A stretch of DNA of 10,740 nucleotides from an uncultured Porphyromonadaceae bacterium (GTDB lineage Bacteria; Bacteroidota; Bacteroidia; Bacteroidales; Muribaculaceae): the NCBI GenBank assembly GCA_902470475.1, contig CABRGT010000065.1, positions 1 through 10,740 of the forward strand, in the 5' to 3' direction. The notes under the pieces were generated by a model that saw nothing but the letters and a program-made list of their open reading frames with translations, had not been told where the DNA came from and did not search any database. This document shows positions 1 to 7,354 of the stretch, piece after piece. How positions within the stretch are numbered: the first letter of the stretch is position 1; each line of letters starts with the position of its first letter. The position numbers were made by a program, and so were the translations under genes.

Positions 1-87
1 CTTGCGGCCCAGCAGCTGGCGGATGTACCGGTAAGCCAGGTTGAAGGTCTTGCCGGATCCGGCCGAAGCTTTGTAGATGGTCAACAT
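1..87 (-). CDS. UvrD/RecB-type ATP-dependent helicase, N-terminal fragment (runs off the left edge)
   Basis: Only the first 29 codons are in the window, starting at ATG 87-85. They encode MLTIYKASAGSGKTF and further residues, in which ASAGSGKT (residues 7-14) is a Walker A/Q-motif start typical of superfamily 1 UvrD/RecB/AddA helicases. Bacteroidota carry a large UvrD-domain protein, often annotated as an exodeoxyribonuclease V beta or AddA-like subunit, that begins in nearly this way. Such proteins unwind and resect DNA ends for recombinational repair in the cytoplasm. The nucleotide-binding loop and the position of the methionine only five residues before it are seen directly; the family is known from resemblance; the exact subtype is inference because the rest lies outside. 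It is read in the same direction as the gene upstream, but a hairpin and a separate promoter lie between them. Confidence 0.8.
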   Translation of the reverse strand, partial: MLTIYKASAGSGKTFNLAYRYIRQLLGRK

Positions 88-92
88 ATCCG

Positions 93-123
93 CGAAGTTA
101 CATAAAATCCGGGTTAAAAGCAA
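93..123 (-). promoter_or_regulatory. Putative Bacteroidota-type promoter for the helicase gene
   Basis: On the minus strand a TTG (123-121) is followed after 20 nt by TAACTTCG (100-93). This matches the Bacteroidota -33/-7 layout (TTTG, 19-21 nt, TAnnTTTG) with one mismatch in the -7 box. Only five bases separate the -7 box from the ATG at 87, so the start of transcription would fall almost on the start codon, giving a leaderless or near-leaderless mRNA. The motif is seen; its activity is inferred. Confidence 0.45.
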
Positions 124-152
124 CAGGGTTCCGCGAATTTCGCGGAACCCTG
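124..152 (-). terminator. Perfect 12-bp hairpin, probable terminator of the efflux-lpxA operon
   Basis: CAGGGTTCCGCG (124-135) and its exact reverse complement (141-152) enclose a 5-nt loop. On the minus strand the stem is followed by TTGCTTTTAA, a modest T-rich tail. It sits 36 nt beyond the stop codon of the LpxA-like gene and just before the helicase promoter, the expected place for an operon end. The stem is symmetric, so some two-way action is possible. Confidence 0.75.
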
Positions 153-187
153 GAGTATTGCAGACAGCAGTCTTGCTGGCTTCGTGA

Positions 188-976
188 TCAGTCTGTGGCT
201 GTGTGGGCGGCAACGATTCGGTTGTTGTTGCCGCGGATGAAGCCGAGGATCTCGTCGCGTACGGCGGAAGCCTCGATGTCGGCCTCTATGCGCACCATGG
301 CGTTGAACAGCGACGTGCCCGACTGATATATGTGGCGGTAGGCCTTGGCAATGTCGTCGATGGCTGCCTCGCTGTAGCCGGCGTGCTTGGTGAGGATGAC
401 GGCGTTGACGCCGTAGTACGTGGCCGGATTATGGGCGATGATCACGAACGGCGGCACGTTGGAGCTGATGCGGCAGCCGCCCTTGACCAGCGACAGGCAG
501 CCTACGCTGACACCCTCGTTGAGGATAACGTTCGACGACAGGATGGTGCCGTGGTCTACGCGCACGTCGCCGGCGATGGTGACGCCGTTGCCCAGCACGC
601 AGTCGGAGCTGATCTGCGAGTCGTGTCCGATATGGCTGTCGGCCATGACGAATGTGTTGTCGCCGATGCGCGTGCCTCCGTCGGGGCGGATGCCGCGGTT
701 GATGATGACGTGCTCGCGGATGACGGTGTGGCTGCCGATGAAGCAGTAGGTCTGCTGGCCTTTCCAGCGGAAGTCCTGCGGATCGGCGCCGACGATGGCG
801 CCCTGGTAGACCTTGTTGTCGCTGCCCATGCGGGTGCCTTTCATTATGGAGGCGTAGGGCATGATCTCGCAGCGGTCGCCGATTTCGACGTCTTTGTCGA
901 TGAAGGCGAAGGGATGTACGATGACGTCCTGTCCCAGGCGGGCGCCCGGATCGACGTATGCAAGTGGACTTATCAT
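188..976 (-). CDS. lpxA: LpxA-type acyl-ACP--UDP-N-acetylglucosamine O-acyltransferase, divergent
   Basis: This 262-residue protein has the usual LpxA length. It is a left-handed beta-helix built of hexapeptide repeats (about residues 5-185) followed by a C-terminal helical domain. LpxA transfers a 3-hydroxyacyl chain from acyl carrier protein to UDP-GlcNAc, the first step of lipid A synthesis, in the cytoplasm as a trimer. The catalytic region SHIGHD (114-119) keeps both histidines, with H118 matching E. coli H125, and PQD (66-68) and the GG pair (166-167) near the acyl-length ruler are kept. Against E. coli from memory, H160 of the HQF motif is replaced by N153 (ILNEG), H99 by N93, and the basic KRRG region by TKHAG. 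The gene lies 31 nt after the outer-membrane channel gene, so it is probably the last gene of the efflux operon, and it lacks the lpxC-fabZ neighbours usual for lpxA in Bacteroidota. It may therefore be a paralogue with changed specificity; the fold assignment is firm, the exact substrate is not. Confidence 0.88.
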   Translation of the reverse strand: MISPLAYVDPGARLGQDVIVHPFAFIDKDVEIGDRCEIMPYASIMKGTRMGSDNKVYQGAIVGADPQDFRWKGQQTYCFIGSHTVIREHVIINRGIRPDGGTRIGDNTFVMADSHIGHDSQISSDCVLGNGVTIAGDVRVDHGTILSSNVILNEGVSVGCLSLVKGGCRISSNVPPFVIIAHNPATYYGVNAVILTKHAGYSEAAIDDIAKAYRHIYQSGTSLFNAMVRIEADIEASAVRDEILGFIRGNNNRIVAAHTATD

Positions 977-1007
977 GGTTAGCTGATTTAAATGTTACGG
1001 ATTTGAT

Positions 1008-2387
1008 TTATCGTCCGCCGCCCAGGGCCTGATAGAGATTGATCACGGCCAGGTCGCGCGCGCGGTTGCAGTCGATGAGCGAGATCTGTGCGCCGAGCAG
1101 GCTTTGCTGGGCGGTGATTACCTGCAGATAGTCGATGTTGCCGGTGGAGTAGGTGTAGAGGTCCTCGGTCATGGACACAGCCAGCTCGAGATCCTTGACC
1201 TGCAGTTCGAGGAATGCGGCCTTGGCTATGCTCTTGTCATAGACTGTCAGCGCGTTGCTGACCTCGGAAGCGGCGCTCAGCAGGGTGTATTCGAACGAGT
1301 TCATGGCCGACTGCTGGCGAGCCTTGGCTGCCTTGAGGGTGGCGATATTGCGGCCGCGCGAGAAGATCGGGGCCACAAGCGAGCCGGCCAGCTGCACGAA
1401 CCAGTCGCCGGGGTTCATGATCATCGAGCCCAGCAGATTGGTGAAGCCGCCGTTGGCCGTGATGGTCAGGCCGGGATAGAAGGCGGCGCGGGCCGAATTG
1501 GTGGCGTAGTATGCCTGGGCGAGCGTCATCTCGGCGGCAGCCACGTCGGGACGCGACGCGAGCATCGACATCTCGATGCCGGCCGATGCGAATGCCGGAG
1601 CCGACAGATCGCGATAGGCATCCACTTCCCATTCGCGGGGCATTACGTTGAGCAGCAGCGACATGGTGTTGTTGAGCTTTACCACGGAAGCCTCGAGGTC
1701 GGTGAGTTGTCCCATGATGTTGTAGTAGTTGGCCTCGGCCTGCATCACGCCGACTTCGGTGGTGCGGCCGGCCTCCTTGAGGTCGCGCATCTTCTGTACG
1801 GTCTCGGCCCAGAGTTCAGAGGTGTGACGCGAGAGTTCGAGCTGGCGCCGTACGGCCCCGAGGGTGTAGTAGGTGGTGGCGACAGCCGAGATTATCTGCG
1901 AGCGCACCGCCTGCCGGTAGGCCTCGGTCTGCATCAGCGCGGCCTGGGCCGAGCGCTTGGAGTTGAGCAGCTTGCCGAAGATGTCGACTTCCCACGAAAC
2001 CTGGGCCGGAAGCTGGTAGCTCCAGCCGAAGTCGTTGGAGCCGTACTTGGCGCCGGCGCCGTTGGGGGCCAGGGCCACCGAGGGCAGGTAGGCAAGCTTG
2101 GCGCCGAGTACCTGTGCCTGCGCGGCCTCGACATTGAGCTGGGCGTTGCGCAGGTCGGTGTTGTTCTCAAGTGCCGATTCGATGTAGGTGACCAGCAGCG
2201 GATCGGTGAACACATCCTGCCATGCAAGGTTTCCGAAGGCCGTGGAGTCGGGCTTCTCGGCCAGCGCTTTGGCATAGTCGGCCATCAGAGGCGTCGAGGT
2301 GGGCGTCTCGTATTTCTGATATATGTGGCAACCCGATAGCCCGGCCGCGAGGGCCAGGGCTACGGTCGCTGTCAGTAGCTTGTTCAT
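1008..2387 (-). CDS. Outer-membrane efflux channel lipoprotein (OprM/NodT family, TolC-like)
   Basis: Outer-membrane component of the tripartite RND pump: a trimeric beta-barrel with a long periplasmic alpha-helical tunnel through which substrates leave the cell. I place the start at ATG 2387, giving 459 residues beginning MNKLLTATVALALAAGLSGC, a lipoprotein signal peptide with lipobox LSGC and C20 as the lipidated residue. An in-frame ATG at 2411 would add eight residues and overlap the pump gene, and it would spoil the signal peptide. Two outer-membrane efflux protein repeats follow (about 60-245 and 265-455), rich in Ala/Gln/Leu heptads, with the family-typical SWEVDIFGKL near the middle of the first. 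The pump's stop codon lies 13 nt upstream, so the genes are almost certainly cotranscribed. Length and order match OprM-type channels of Bacteroidota efflux operons. Confidence 0.93.
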   Translation of the reverse strand: MNKLLTATVALALAAGLSGCHIYQKYETPTSTPLMADYAKALAEKPDSTAFGNLAWQDVFTDPLLVTYIESALENNTDLRNAQLNVEAAQAQVLGAKLAYLPSVALAPNGAGAKYGSNDFGWSYQLPAQVSWEVDIFGKLLNSKRSAQAALMQTEAYRQAVRSQIISAVATTYYTLGAVRRQLELSRHTSELWAETVQKMRDLKEAGRTTEVGVMQAEANYYNIMGQLTDLEASVVKLNNTMSLLLNVMPREWEVDAYRDLSAPAFASAGIEMSMLASRPDVAAAEMTLAQAYYATNSARAAFYPGLTITANGGFTNLLGSMIMNPGDWFVQLAGSLVAPIFSRGRNIATLKAAKARQQSAMNSFEYTLLSAASEVSNALTVYDKSIAKAAFLELQVKDLELAVSMTEDLYTYSTGNIDYLQVITAQQSLLGAQISLIDCNRARDLAVINLYQALGGGR

Positions 2388-2400
2388 ATATTTGAGTGGA

Positions 2401-5400
2401 TTAACGTGCATATTGTTCGATTTCGCTCTCGATGGTGCCGCCTTCTTCCTGATCCTTCCACTTGATGGGCTTGACCTTCTCCTGGATGGCCTGGAACACG
2501 CAGAAGAGCGCGGGCACGATGAAGATCTGCAGAACCATGCCTATGAGCATGCCGCCGACCGAACCTGTGCCGAGGGCGCGGTTGCCGTTGGCGCCTACAC
2601 CGGTCGAAAGCATCATGGGCAGCAGGCCGATGACCATGGCGAGCGATGTCATCAGAATAGGACGCAGACGGGCGGCCGCGCCGGCCACTGCGGCGTTGAA
2701 TATGCTCATGCCCGAATTGCGGCGCTCGAGCGCGAACTCCACGATGAGGATGGCGTTCTTGGCCAGCAGGCCGATGAGCATGATCAGGGCGATCTGCAGG
2801 TAGATGTTGTTGGTGATATCGAATATCGTGGCGAAGATGAACGAACCCATCAGGCCGAACGGAATCGACAGGATCACGGCCCAGGGCAGGAAGTAGCTCT
2901 CGTACTGGGCCGACAGCAGCAGGTACACGAACAGCAGACACAGGCCGAAGATCATGGCCGTGGAGTTGCCGCTGGAGCTGCCTGCTTCCTCACGGGTCAT
3001 GCCGGCGTATTCATAGCCGTAGCCCTGGGGCAGAGTCTGCGAGGCCACGCGCTCGATGGCGGCGATGGCGTCGCCCGACGAGTAGCCGGGTGCCGGGTTG
3101 CCGGTCACGGAAATCGAGTTGAACAGGTTGAATCGGTTCAGCAGGTCAGGTCCGTAGACGCGGGTAAGCTTGACGAAGTTGTCGATCGGGGCCATCTCGG
3201 CGCCGTTGCGCACCTTCACTTCGCTGAGAGTCTGGAGCGACACGCGGCTTTCGGGATTGGCCTGCATCATCACGCGGTAGATCTTGCCGAAGCGGTTGAA
3301 GTTCGACACGTACATACCGCCGTAGTAGCCCTGAAGAGTCGACAGGATAGTCGAGGGCGAGATGCCCGCCTGCTTGCACTTGGCTGCGTCGATGTCGATC
3401 ATATACTGCGGGAAAGTGGGGTTGAACGTGGTGTAGGCCACCTGGATCTCAGGCTGTGCGTTGAGCTGGCCCAGGAATGCCTGCACTACGGCGTAGAACT
3501 GGTCGATGCTGCCGCCGGTTTTGTCCTGCATCTTCATCTCGAAGCCGTTGGTCACCGAGTAGCCGGTGATCATAGGCGGGGCGATGAAGATGACACGGCC
3601 GTCCTTGACCGAGGATGTGGCGGCGTAGAGCTGCTGTATGACGCTGTTGACGTCCTGACCCTTGGTACGGTCGTCCCAGTTCTTGAGCTTGATCAGCAGG
3701 GTGCCGTAAGTGGCGCCCTGGCCGGCCACGAACGAGTAGCCGTTGATGGTCTGTACCAGGCGCACGGCCGGGTTTGCCATGACGATGTTCTCGAGCTGGT
3801 CGAGGACTTCGGTGGTGCGTTCCTGCGAAGTACCCGCGGGCATGTCGACCATGCCGAACATGAAGCCGGTGTCCTCGTCGGGCACCATGGCGCTCGGCGT
3901 GCGCATCATCAGATATGCGAGGACCACAATGGCTGCGATTACGGTACAGAATGATATGATGCGGCGTTTCGCAAAGAAGCGTACGCCTTTCTTGTAGCCG
4001 TTCAGCATCGAGCCGTAGCCGCGTTCGAAAGCCCGGTGGAAGCGCTTGCCGAAGAGGCCGAGGACTGTCAGCACGGCGCATACGCAGGCGATGGCAAGCT
4101 GCATCACGTTGTGCAGCGAGAACCAGTGGGCGATCATGAAGTAGACGGTGGCGCACAGAAGCAGGAGTGTGATGATCGGCGGGAAGTTGATGCCGAACGA
4201 GCGCTTGTATTTCTTGGTGAGCACCTCGGTGGCGGCGCCGTAGGCGTCGCCCATGCGCTGGCCGAGGCTGCGGTCGTCGTTATGCGGCTTGAGGAATACC
4301 GCGCACAGCGCCGGCGACAGCGTCAGTGCGTTCACAGCCGAGAAGCCGATGGCGATTGCCATCGTCAGGCCGAACTGCTGGTAGAATACACCTGCCGTAC
4401 CGGGCATGAACGACACCGGAATGAACACCAGCATCATGACCAGGGTGATCGACACAAGCGCGCCCGCGATCTCGCTCATGGCGTCGATCGACGCGCGCCG
4501 GGCCGACTTGTAGCCCTGGTCGAGCTTGGCGTGCACGGCCTCCACCACCACAATGGCGTCGTCGACCACGATCGCGATCGCAAGCACCAGGGCCGACAGG
4601 GTGATCAGGTTGATCGAGAAGCCGATCAGGTTCAGCACGAAGAACGTACCGATCAGCGCCACGGGTATGGCGATGGCCGGGATGATAGTCGAGCGGAAGT
4701 CCTGCAGGAACACGTATGTCACAAGGAACACAAGCACGAATGCCTCGATGAGCGTACGGATCACATTGTCGATCGACGCGTAGAGGAAGTCGTTGTTGTT
4801 CATCGGGATGTCGAAGATCAGGCCGTCGGGAAGATCGGCCTTCATCTTGTCGACTTCGGCCAGCACGTCGTTGATGATCTGGGTGGCGTTCGATCCTGCG
4901 GTCTGGAACACCATGGCCATCGATGCCGGGTGGCCGTTGGCCTTGTTGTGGAAGCCGTAGGTCACGCGGCCGAGTTCGATTTCGGCCACGTCCTTCAGCC
5001 GCAGCACTTCGCCGGTAGGTTTGGCGCTGATGACGATGTCGCCGAATTCCTCGGGGGTGGTCAGACGGCCGCGGTAGCGCATCGGGTACTGGAACGACTG
5101 GTTGCCCTGTTCGCCGAAGGCACCGGGAGCGGCCTCGACGTTCTGCTCGGCCAGCGCGCCGGCCACGTCCGAAGGCATCAGTCCGTACTGCGCCATCACG
5201 TCGGGCTTGAGCCACACGCGCATCGAGTAGTCGGCGCCGAAGTTCATGACGTCGCCCACGCCTGAAATACGCTGGAGCACCGGCACGACATTAATCTTAA
5301 GGTAGTTGTCGAGGAATTCCTCGCTGTAGTTGCCCGTGGTGTCGATCAGGGCCACGCCGACAAGCATTGAGGTCTGGCGCTTCTGCGTCTGGACGCCTAC

Positions 5401-5775
5401 CTGGTTGACCTCGGAGGGCAGCAGGTTGGCGGCTTTCGACACACGGTTCTGCACGTCGACGGCGGCCATGTTGGGGTCGAAGCCCTGCTCGAAGGTCACG
5501 GTGATGGTGGCCGAGCCGGTGTTGGTAGCGGTCGAGGTGATGTACTGCATGCCCTCGGCACCGTTGATCGATTCCTCAAGCGGGGCGATCACCGAGTTGA
5601 GCACGGCCTGGGCGTTGGCGCCGTTGTAGGTCGTGGATACCTGTACCGTAGGCGGCGCGATGTCCGGGTACTGCGTGATAGGCAGCGATACCATACCAAG
5701 CAGACCCAGCAGCACGATGAAAATCGAGATCACCGTCGACAGCACAGGCCGGTTAATAAATGTATCAAGTTTCAT
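2401..5775 (-). CDS. RND multidrug efflux pump, HAE1/AcrB family inner-membrane permease
   Basis: Proton-driven inner-membrane transporter of the AcrB/MexB family, working as a trimer that takes drugs, bile-type compounds or other amphiphiles from the periplasm and inner membrane. It opens with MKLDTFINRPVLSTVISIF, the usual TM1 start. The proton relay is intact: D405 and D406 in VVDDAIVVVE (TM4), K1006 in GLLAKNAILIVEFA (TM10) and R1038 in RLRPILMTSLA (TM11). Porter domains lie between TM1-TM2 (about 31-335) and TM7-TM8 (about 625-935). At 1124 residues it is longer than E. coli AcrB (1049) or the Bacteroides relatives I recall. The excess is mostly in the cytoplasmic loop between TM6 and TM7, where two additional hydrophobic stretches (about 531-549 and 557-575) lie, an even number that would keep the topology. 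The adaptor gene ends 45 nt upstream and the channel gene starts 13 nt downstream. Substrates cannot be told from sequence. Confidence 0.96.
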   Translation of the reverse strand: MKLDTFINRPVLSTVISIFIVLLGLLGMVSLPITQYPDIAPPTVQVSTTYNGANAQAVLNSVIAPLEESINGAEGMQYITSTATNTGSATITVTFEQGFDPNMAAVDVQNRVSKAANLLPSEVNQVGVQTQKRQTSMLVGVALIDTTGNYSEEFLDNYLKINVVPVLQRISGVGDVMNFGADYSMRVWLKPDVMAQYGLMPSDVAGALAEQNVEAAPGAFGEQGNQSFQYPMRYRGRLTTPEEFGDIVISAKPTGEVLRLKDVAEIELGRVTYGFHNKANGHPASMAMVFQTAGSNATQIINDVLAEVDKMKADLPDGLIFDIPMNNNDFLYASIDNVIRTLIEAFVLVFLVTYVFLQDFRSTIIPAIAIPVALIGTFFVLNLIGFSINLITLSALVLAIAIVVDDAIVVVEAVHAKLDQGYKSARRASIDAMSEIAGALVSITLVMMLVFIPVSFMPGTAGVFYQQFGLTMAIAIGFSAVNALTLSPALCAVFLKPHNDDRSLGQRMGDAYGAATEVLTKKYKRSFGINFPPIITLLLLCATVYFMIAHWFSLHNVMQLAIACVCAVLTVLGLFGKRFHRAFERGYGSMLNGYKKGVRFFAKRRIISFCTVIAAIVVLAYLMMRTPSAMVPDEDTGFMFGMVDMPAGTSQERTTEVLDQLENIVMANPAVRLVQTINGYSFVAGQGATYGTLLIKLKNWDDRTKGQDVNSVIQQLYAATSSVKDGRVIFIAPPMITGYSVTNGFEMKMQDKTGGSIDQFYAVVQAFLGQLNAQPEIQVAYTTFNPTFPQYMIDIDAAKCKQAGISPSTILSTLQGYYGGMYVSNFNRFGKIYRVMMQANPESRVSLQTLSEVKVRNGAEMAPIDNFVKLTRVYGPDLLNRFNLFNSISVTGNPAPGYSSGDAIAAIERVASQTLPQGYGYEYAGMTREEAGSSSGNSTAMIFGLCLLFVYLLLSAQYESYFLPWAVILSIPFGLMGSFIFATIFDITNNIYLQIALIMLIGLLAKNAILIVEFALERRNSGMSIFNAAVAGAAARLRPILMTSLAMVIGLLPMMLSTGVGANGNRALGTGSVGGMLIGMVLQIFIVPALFCVFQAIQEKVKPIKWKDQEEGGTIESEIEQYAR

Positions 5776-5820
5776 TTTGAGTTAGCTTTTGGATTGATTG
5801 ATGTCTGTGACTTCGAACAG

Positions 5821-6999
5821 TTATTCCTGCGCGGCGGTCGGGGCGGCTGCCTCTTCGGCTGCCTTGGCGTCCACGGGCTGGATCGGCATGCCTGCGCGGA
5901 CTGTCGTGCCGATACCTTCGGTGACGATGCGGTCGCCGGCCTGGAGGCCCCCGGTCACCACATAGTTCTTGCCGTCGTTGAGTTCCATCACCTCGATGCG
6001 GGTCGGTACGGTGATGTTGCTGTCGTTGAGGGTGAATACGTAGCGCAGGTCCTGCATCTCATAGGTCGATTTCTGCGGGATGATGATGCTGTTGACGGCT
6101 TCGACGGGAATCAGCACCTGGCCGGTGTAGCCGCTGCGGAGCATGCCCGAGGGGTTGGGGAAGAGAACGCGCACGGTGGCGGCACCGGTGGCGTTGTCGA
6201 CAACGCCCGATACGCTTTCAATGCGGCCCTCAAGCGGGTATTCCGTACCGTTGTTGAGCACCAGCTTAAGGTTCGGAATGTCCTTCACGGCGCTTTCAAG
6301 CGAGCGGGTGCCGCCGTCGGTCATTTCGAGCATGTCGTTCTGGTTCAGGGCTATGTATGCGTAGATCTGCGAGTTGTCGCTCACGGTCGTCAGCGGGGTC
6401 ATCATCGAGGGCGATGCCAGCGTGCCTACGCGGAAGGGAATCGAGCCTACTACGCCGTCCGACGGAGCCTTCACTGTCGTGTACGACAGCTGGTTGCGGG
6501 CCGAAGTCAGGGCTGCCTGAGCCTGGGCGAGCTGGGCCTTGGCCTGGGCGAGCTGGTTTTCGGCTACCTGATACTGGGTCTGGGGTATGATGTTTCGCTC
6601 GTAGAGTGCTTTCTGGTTGTTGACGTTGATTTCGGAGGTCGCTACTGCGGTCTTGGCCGAATTTACAGCCGATACAGCCTGATCCACGGCGGCTTGATAA
6701 GGAACCTGGTCGAGTGTGAACAGAACCTGACCCTTGCGCACGTGCTGGCCTTCCTCGACATGTACGGCGGTGATGTTGCCCGATACCTGGGGACGGATTT
6801 CAACGTCGGTCTTGCCCTTGAGTGTGGCGGGGAGGCTCTTGAACAGGGTTGCGTCGCCTTCTTCTACTGTCAGCACCTGCAGCTGGGGAGCCTGGCCCTG
6901 CTGGGCGCCTTCGTCATTCTTGCCGCACGACGACATTAGCGCTCCGAGCGTGGCTGTCGTCACAAGGCATGTGAGTGTCAGTGTTTTAATCTTCTTCAT
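5821..6999 (-). CDS. RND efflux periplasmic adaptor lipoprotein (AcrA/MexA-type membrane fusion protein)
   Basis: The 392-residue protein links the inner-membrane pump to the outer-membrane channel. The N-terminus MKKIKTLTLTCLVTTATLGALMSSC is a lipoprotein signal with probable lipidation at C25, anchoring it on the periplasmic side. Then come the first lipoyl-like half (about 65-98, with VSGNITAVHVEEGQHVRKGQ), an alpha-helical hairpin (about 100-170) very rich in Ala and Gln with heptads such as QLAQAKAQLAQAQAAL, the second lipoyl half (172-195, YTTVKAPSDGVVG), a beta-barrel (about 205-295) and a membrane-proximal domain to about 378, ending in an Ala/Glu-rich tail. It is the first gene of the operon, 45 nt before the pump, with a promoter element about 58-65 nt upstream. 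No regulator gene of the TetR, MarR or AraC type is next to it. Family assignment is secure. Confidence 0.95.
   Translation of the reverse strand: MKKIKTLTLTCLVTTATLGALMSSCGKNDEGAQQGQAPQLQVLTVEEGDATLFKSLPATLKGKTDVEIRPQVSGNITAVHVEEGQHVRKGQVLFTLDQVPYQAAVDQAVSAVNSAKTAVATSEINVNNQKALYERNIIPQTQYQVAENQLAQAKAQLAQAQAALTSARNQLSYTTVKAPSDGVVGSIPFRVGTLASPSMMTPLTTVSDNSQIYAYIALNQNDMLEMTDGGTRSLESAVKDIPNLKLVLNNGTEYPLEGRIESVSGVVDNATGAATVRVLFPNPSGMLRSGYTGQVLIPVEAVNSIIIPQKSTYEMQDLRYVFTLNDSNITVPTRIEVMELNDGKNYVVTGGLQAGDRIVTEGIGTTVRAGMPIQPVDAKAAEEAAAPTAAQE
6521..6556 (-). repeat. Two exact 15-bp direct repeats, 21 nt apart, in the adaptor coiled coil
   Basis: GCCTGGGCGAGCTGG (plus strand) occurs at 6521-6535 and 6542-6556. 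The 21-nt period equals one heptad and codes the repeated QLAQA units of the adaptor's helical hairpin. It may arise from small in-frame duplication and could gain or lose heptads by slippage. Confidence 0.7.
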
Positions 7000-7056
7000 T
7001 GTTATTATGTTGTTGCTTGTTATTGTCAGTTGTACCTATTACACACGTTAGCGTTG

Positions 7057-7064
7057 CAAAGTTA
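7057..7064 (-). promoter_or_regulatory. -7 box of the efflux operon promoter
   Basis: On the minus strand TAACTTTG is an exact match to the Bacteroidota -7 consensus TAnnTTTG, 57 nt before the adaptor ATG, predicting a leader of about 50 nt. A -33 TTG is seen only 13 nt further upstream (in ATTGCAC), shorter than the usual 19-21 nt, so the promoter may be weak alone or depend on an activator. Motif seen; activity inferred. Confidence 0.6.
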
Positions 7065-7117
7065 CTACTTTTTTGTGCAATCGGATTTGTAGTTTATTCC
7101 AAGATGTTGTCCAAAAC

Positions 7118-7178
7118 GGCTATATTATGTATTAAATTTTATTAATAATGTGGGAAATAGAGCCAAAGCGATATAGCC
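7118..7178. repeat. Nested inverted repeat upstream of the efflux promoter
   Basis: GGCTATAT (7118-7125) and its exact reverse complement ATATAGCC (7171-7178) flank a 45-nt AT-rich spacer. Inside it, TATTAA (7130-7135) and TTAATA (7142-7147) form a second small palindrome. The element lies roughly 55-115 nt upstream of the -7 box, where an activator or repressor could bind. The symmetry is seen; a regulatory role is a guess, and AT-rich DNA makes short palindromes by chance. Confidence 0.35.
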
Positions 7179-7271
7179 ATCCGGGTCGGGCCCTCTTTTA
7201 TGTGGCGATTCGGTGGCGTGGTTTTCTGTCAGGAGTACCGGCTTTCGTCCCGGATCATACGGACAAGATTT

Positions 7272-7314
7272 AAATGCAACAGGCCGAACCAAAGCGGTCC
7301 GACCTGTTGCATTT
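7272..7314 (-). terminator. 19-bp hairpin terminator of the small membrane protein gene
   Basis: Arms 7272-7290 and 7296-7314 enclose a 5-nt loop. In minus-strand RNA all 19 positions pair, two of them as G-U wobbles; in plus-strand RNA the same two positions become A-C mismatches. The structure therefore fits minus-strand transcription. The stem is A-rich at its 5' foot (AAAATGCAACAGG) and runs into TTTAAAT at its 3' foot. It begins 40 nt after the stop codon of the 84-residue gene. Confidence 0.85.
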
Positions 7315-7354
7315 TAGTGGCAGTCGTGGGGGCTGTGACTGATGTGCGGATTCT

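Larger units (their letters stand above)
7000..7271. other. Intergenic control region upstream of the efflux operon
   Basis: About 270 nt without a convincing gene lie between the adaptor start and the terminator of the upstream small-protein gene. The part nearest the adaptor is AT-rich and holds a -7 box and a nested inverted repeat, annotated separately. The part from about 7180 to 7271 is GC-richer and shows no gene, tRNA or other RNA fold that I recognise. A short plus-strand open frame starting at 7200 crosses the terminator and has no signal of coding. Confidence 0.6.

Noticed and set aside
203..982. Open frame of 259 codons on the plus strand opposite the LpxA-like gene
   Set aside because: Composition is Asp/Val/Ala/Gly-rich without any motif, and it mirrors the minus-strand gene, whose LpxA identity is clear. 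GC-rich coding strands commonly leave such frames open.
1104..2339. Open frame of 411 codons on the plus strand opposite the outer-membrane channel gene
   Set aside because: Gly/Val/His-rich without motifs and antisense to a well-identified gene; likewise the frames at 4036-5265 and 5794-6939.
2388..2411. Upstream start of the channel lipoprotein at 2411
   Set aside because: It would put eight residues (MHVNPLKY) before a well-formed lipoprotein signal peptide and overlap the pump gene by 11 nt; the ATG at 2387 is better.
2323..3954. Open frame of 543 codons on the plus strand opposite the RND pump
   Set aside because: His/Gly/Asp/Arg-rich low-information protein with no domain; it is an antisense shadow of the pump and crosses into the channel gene.
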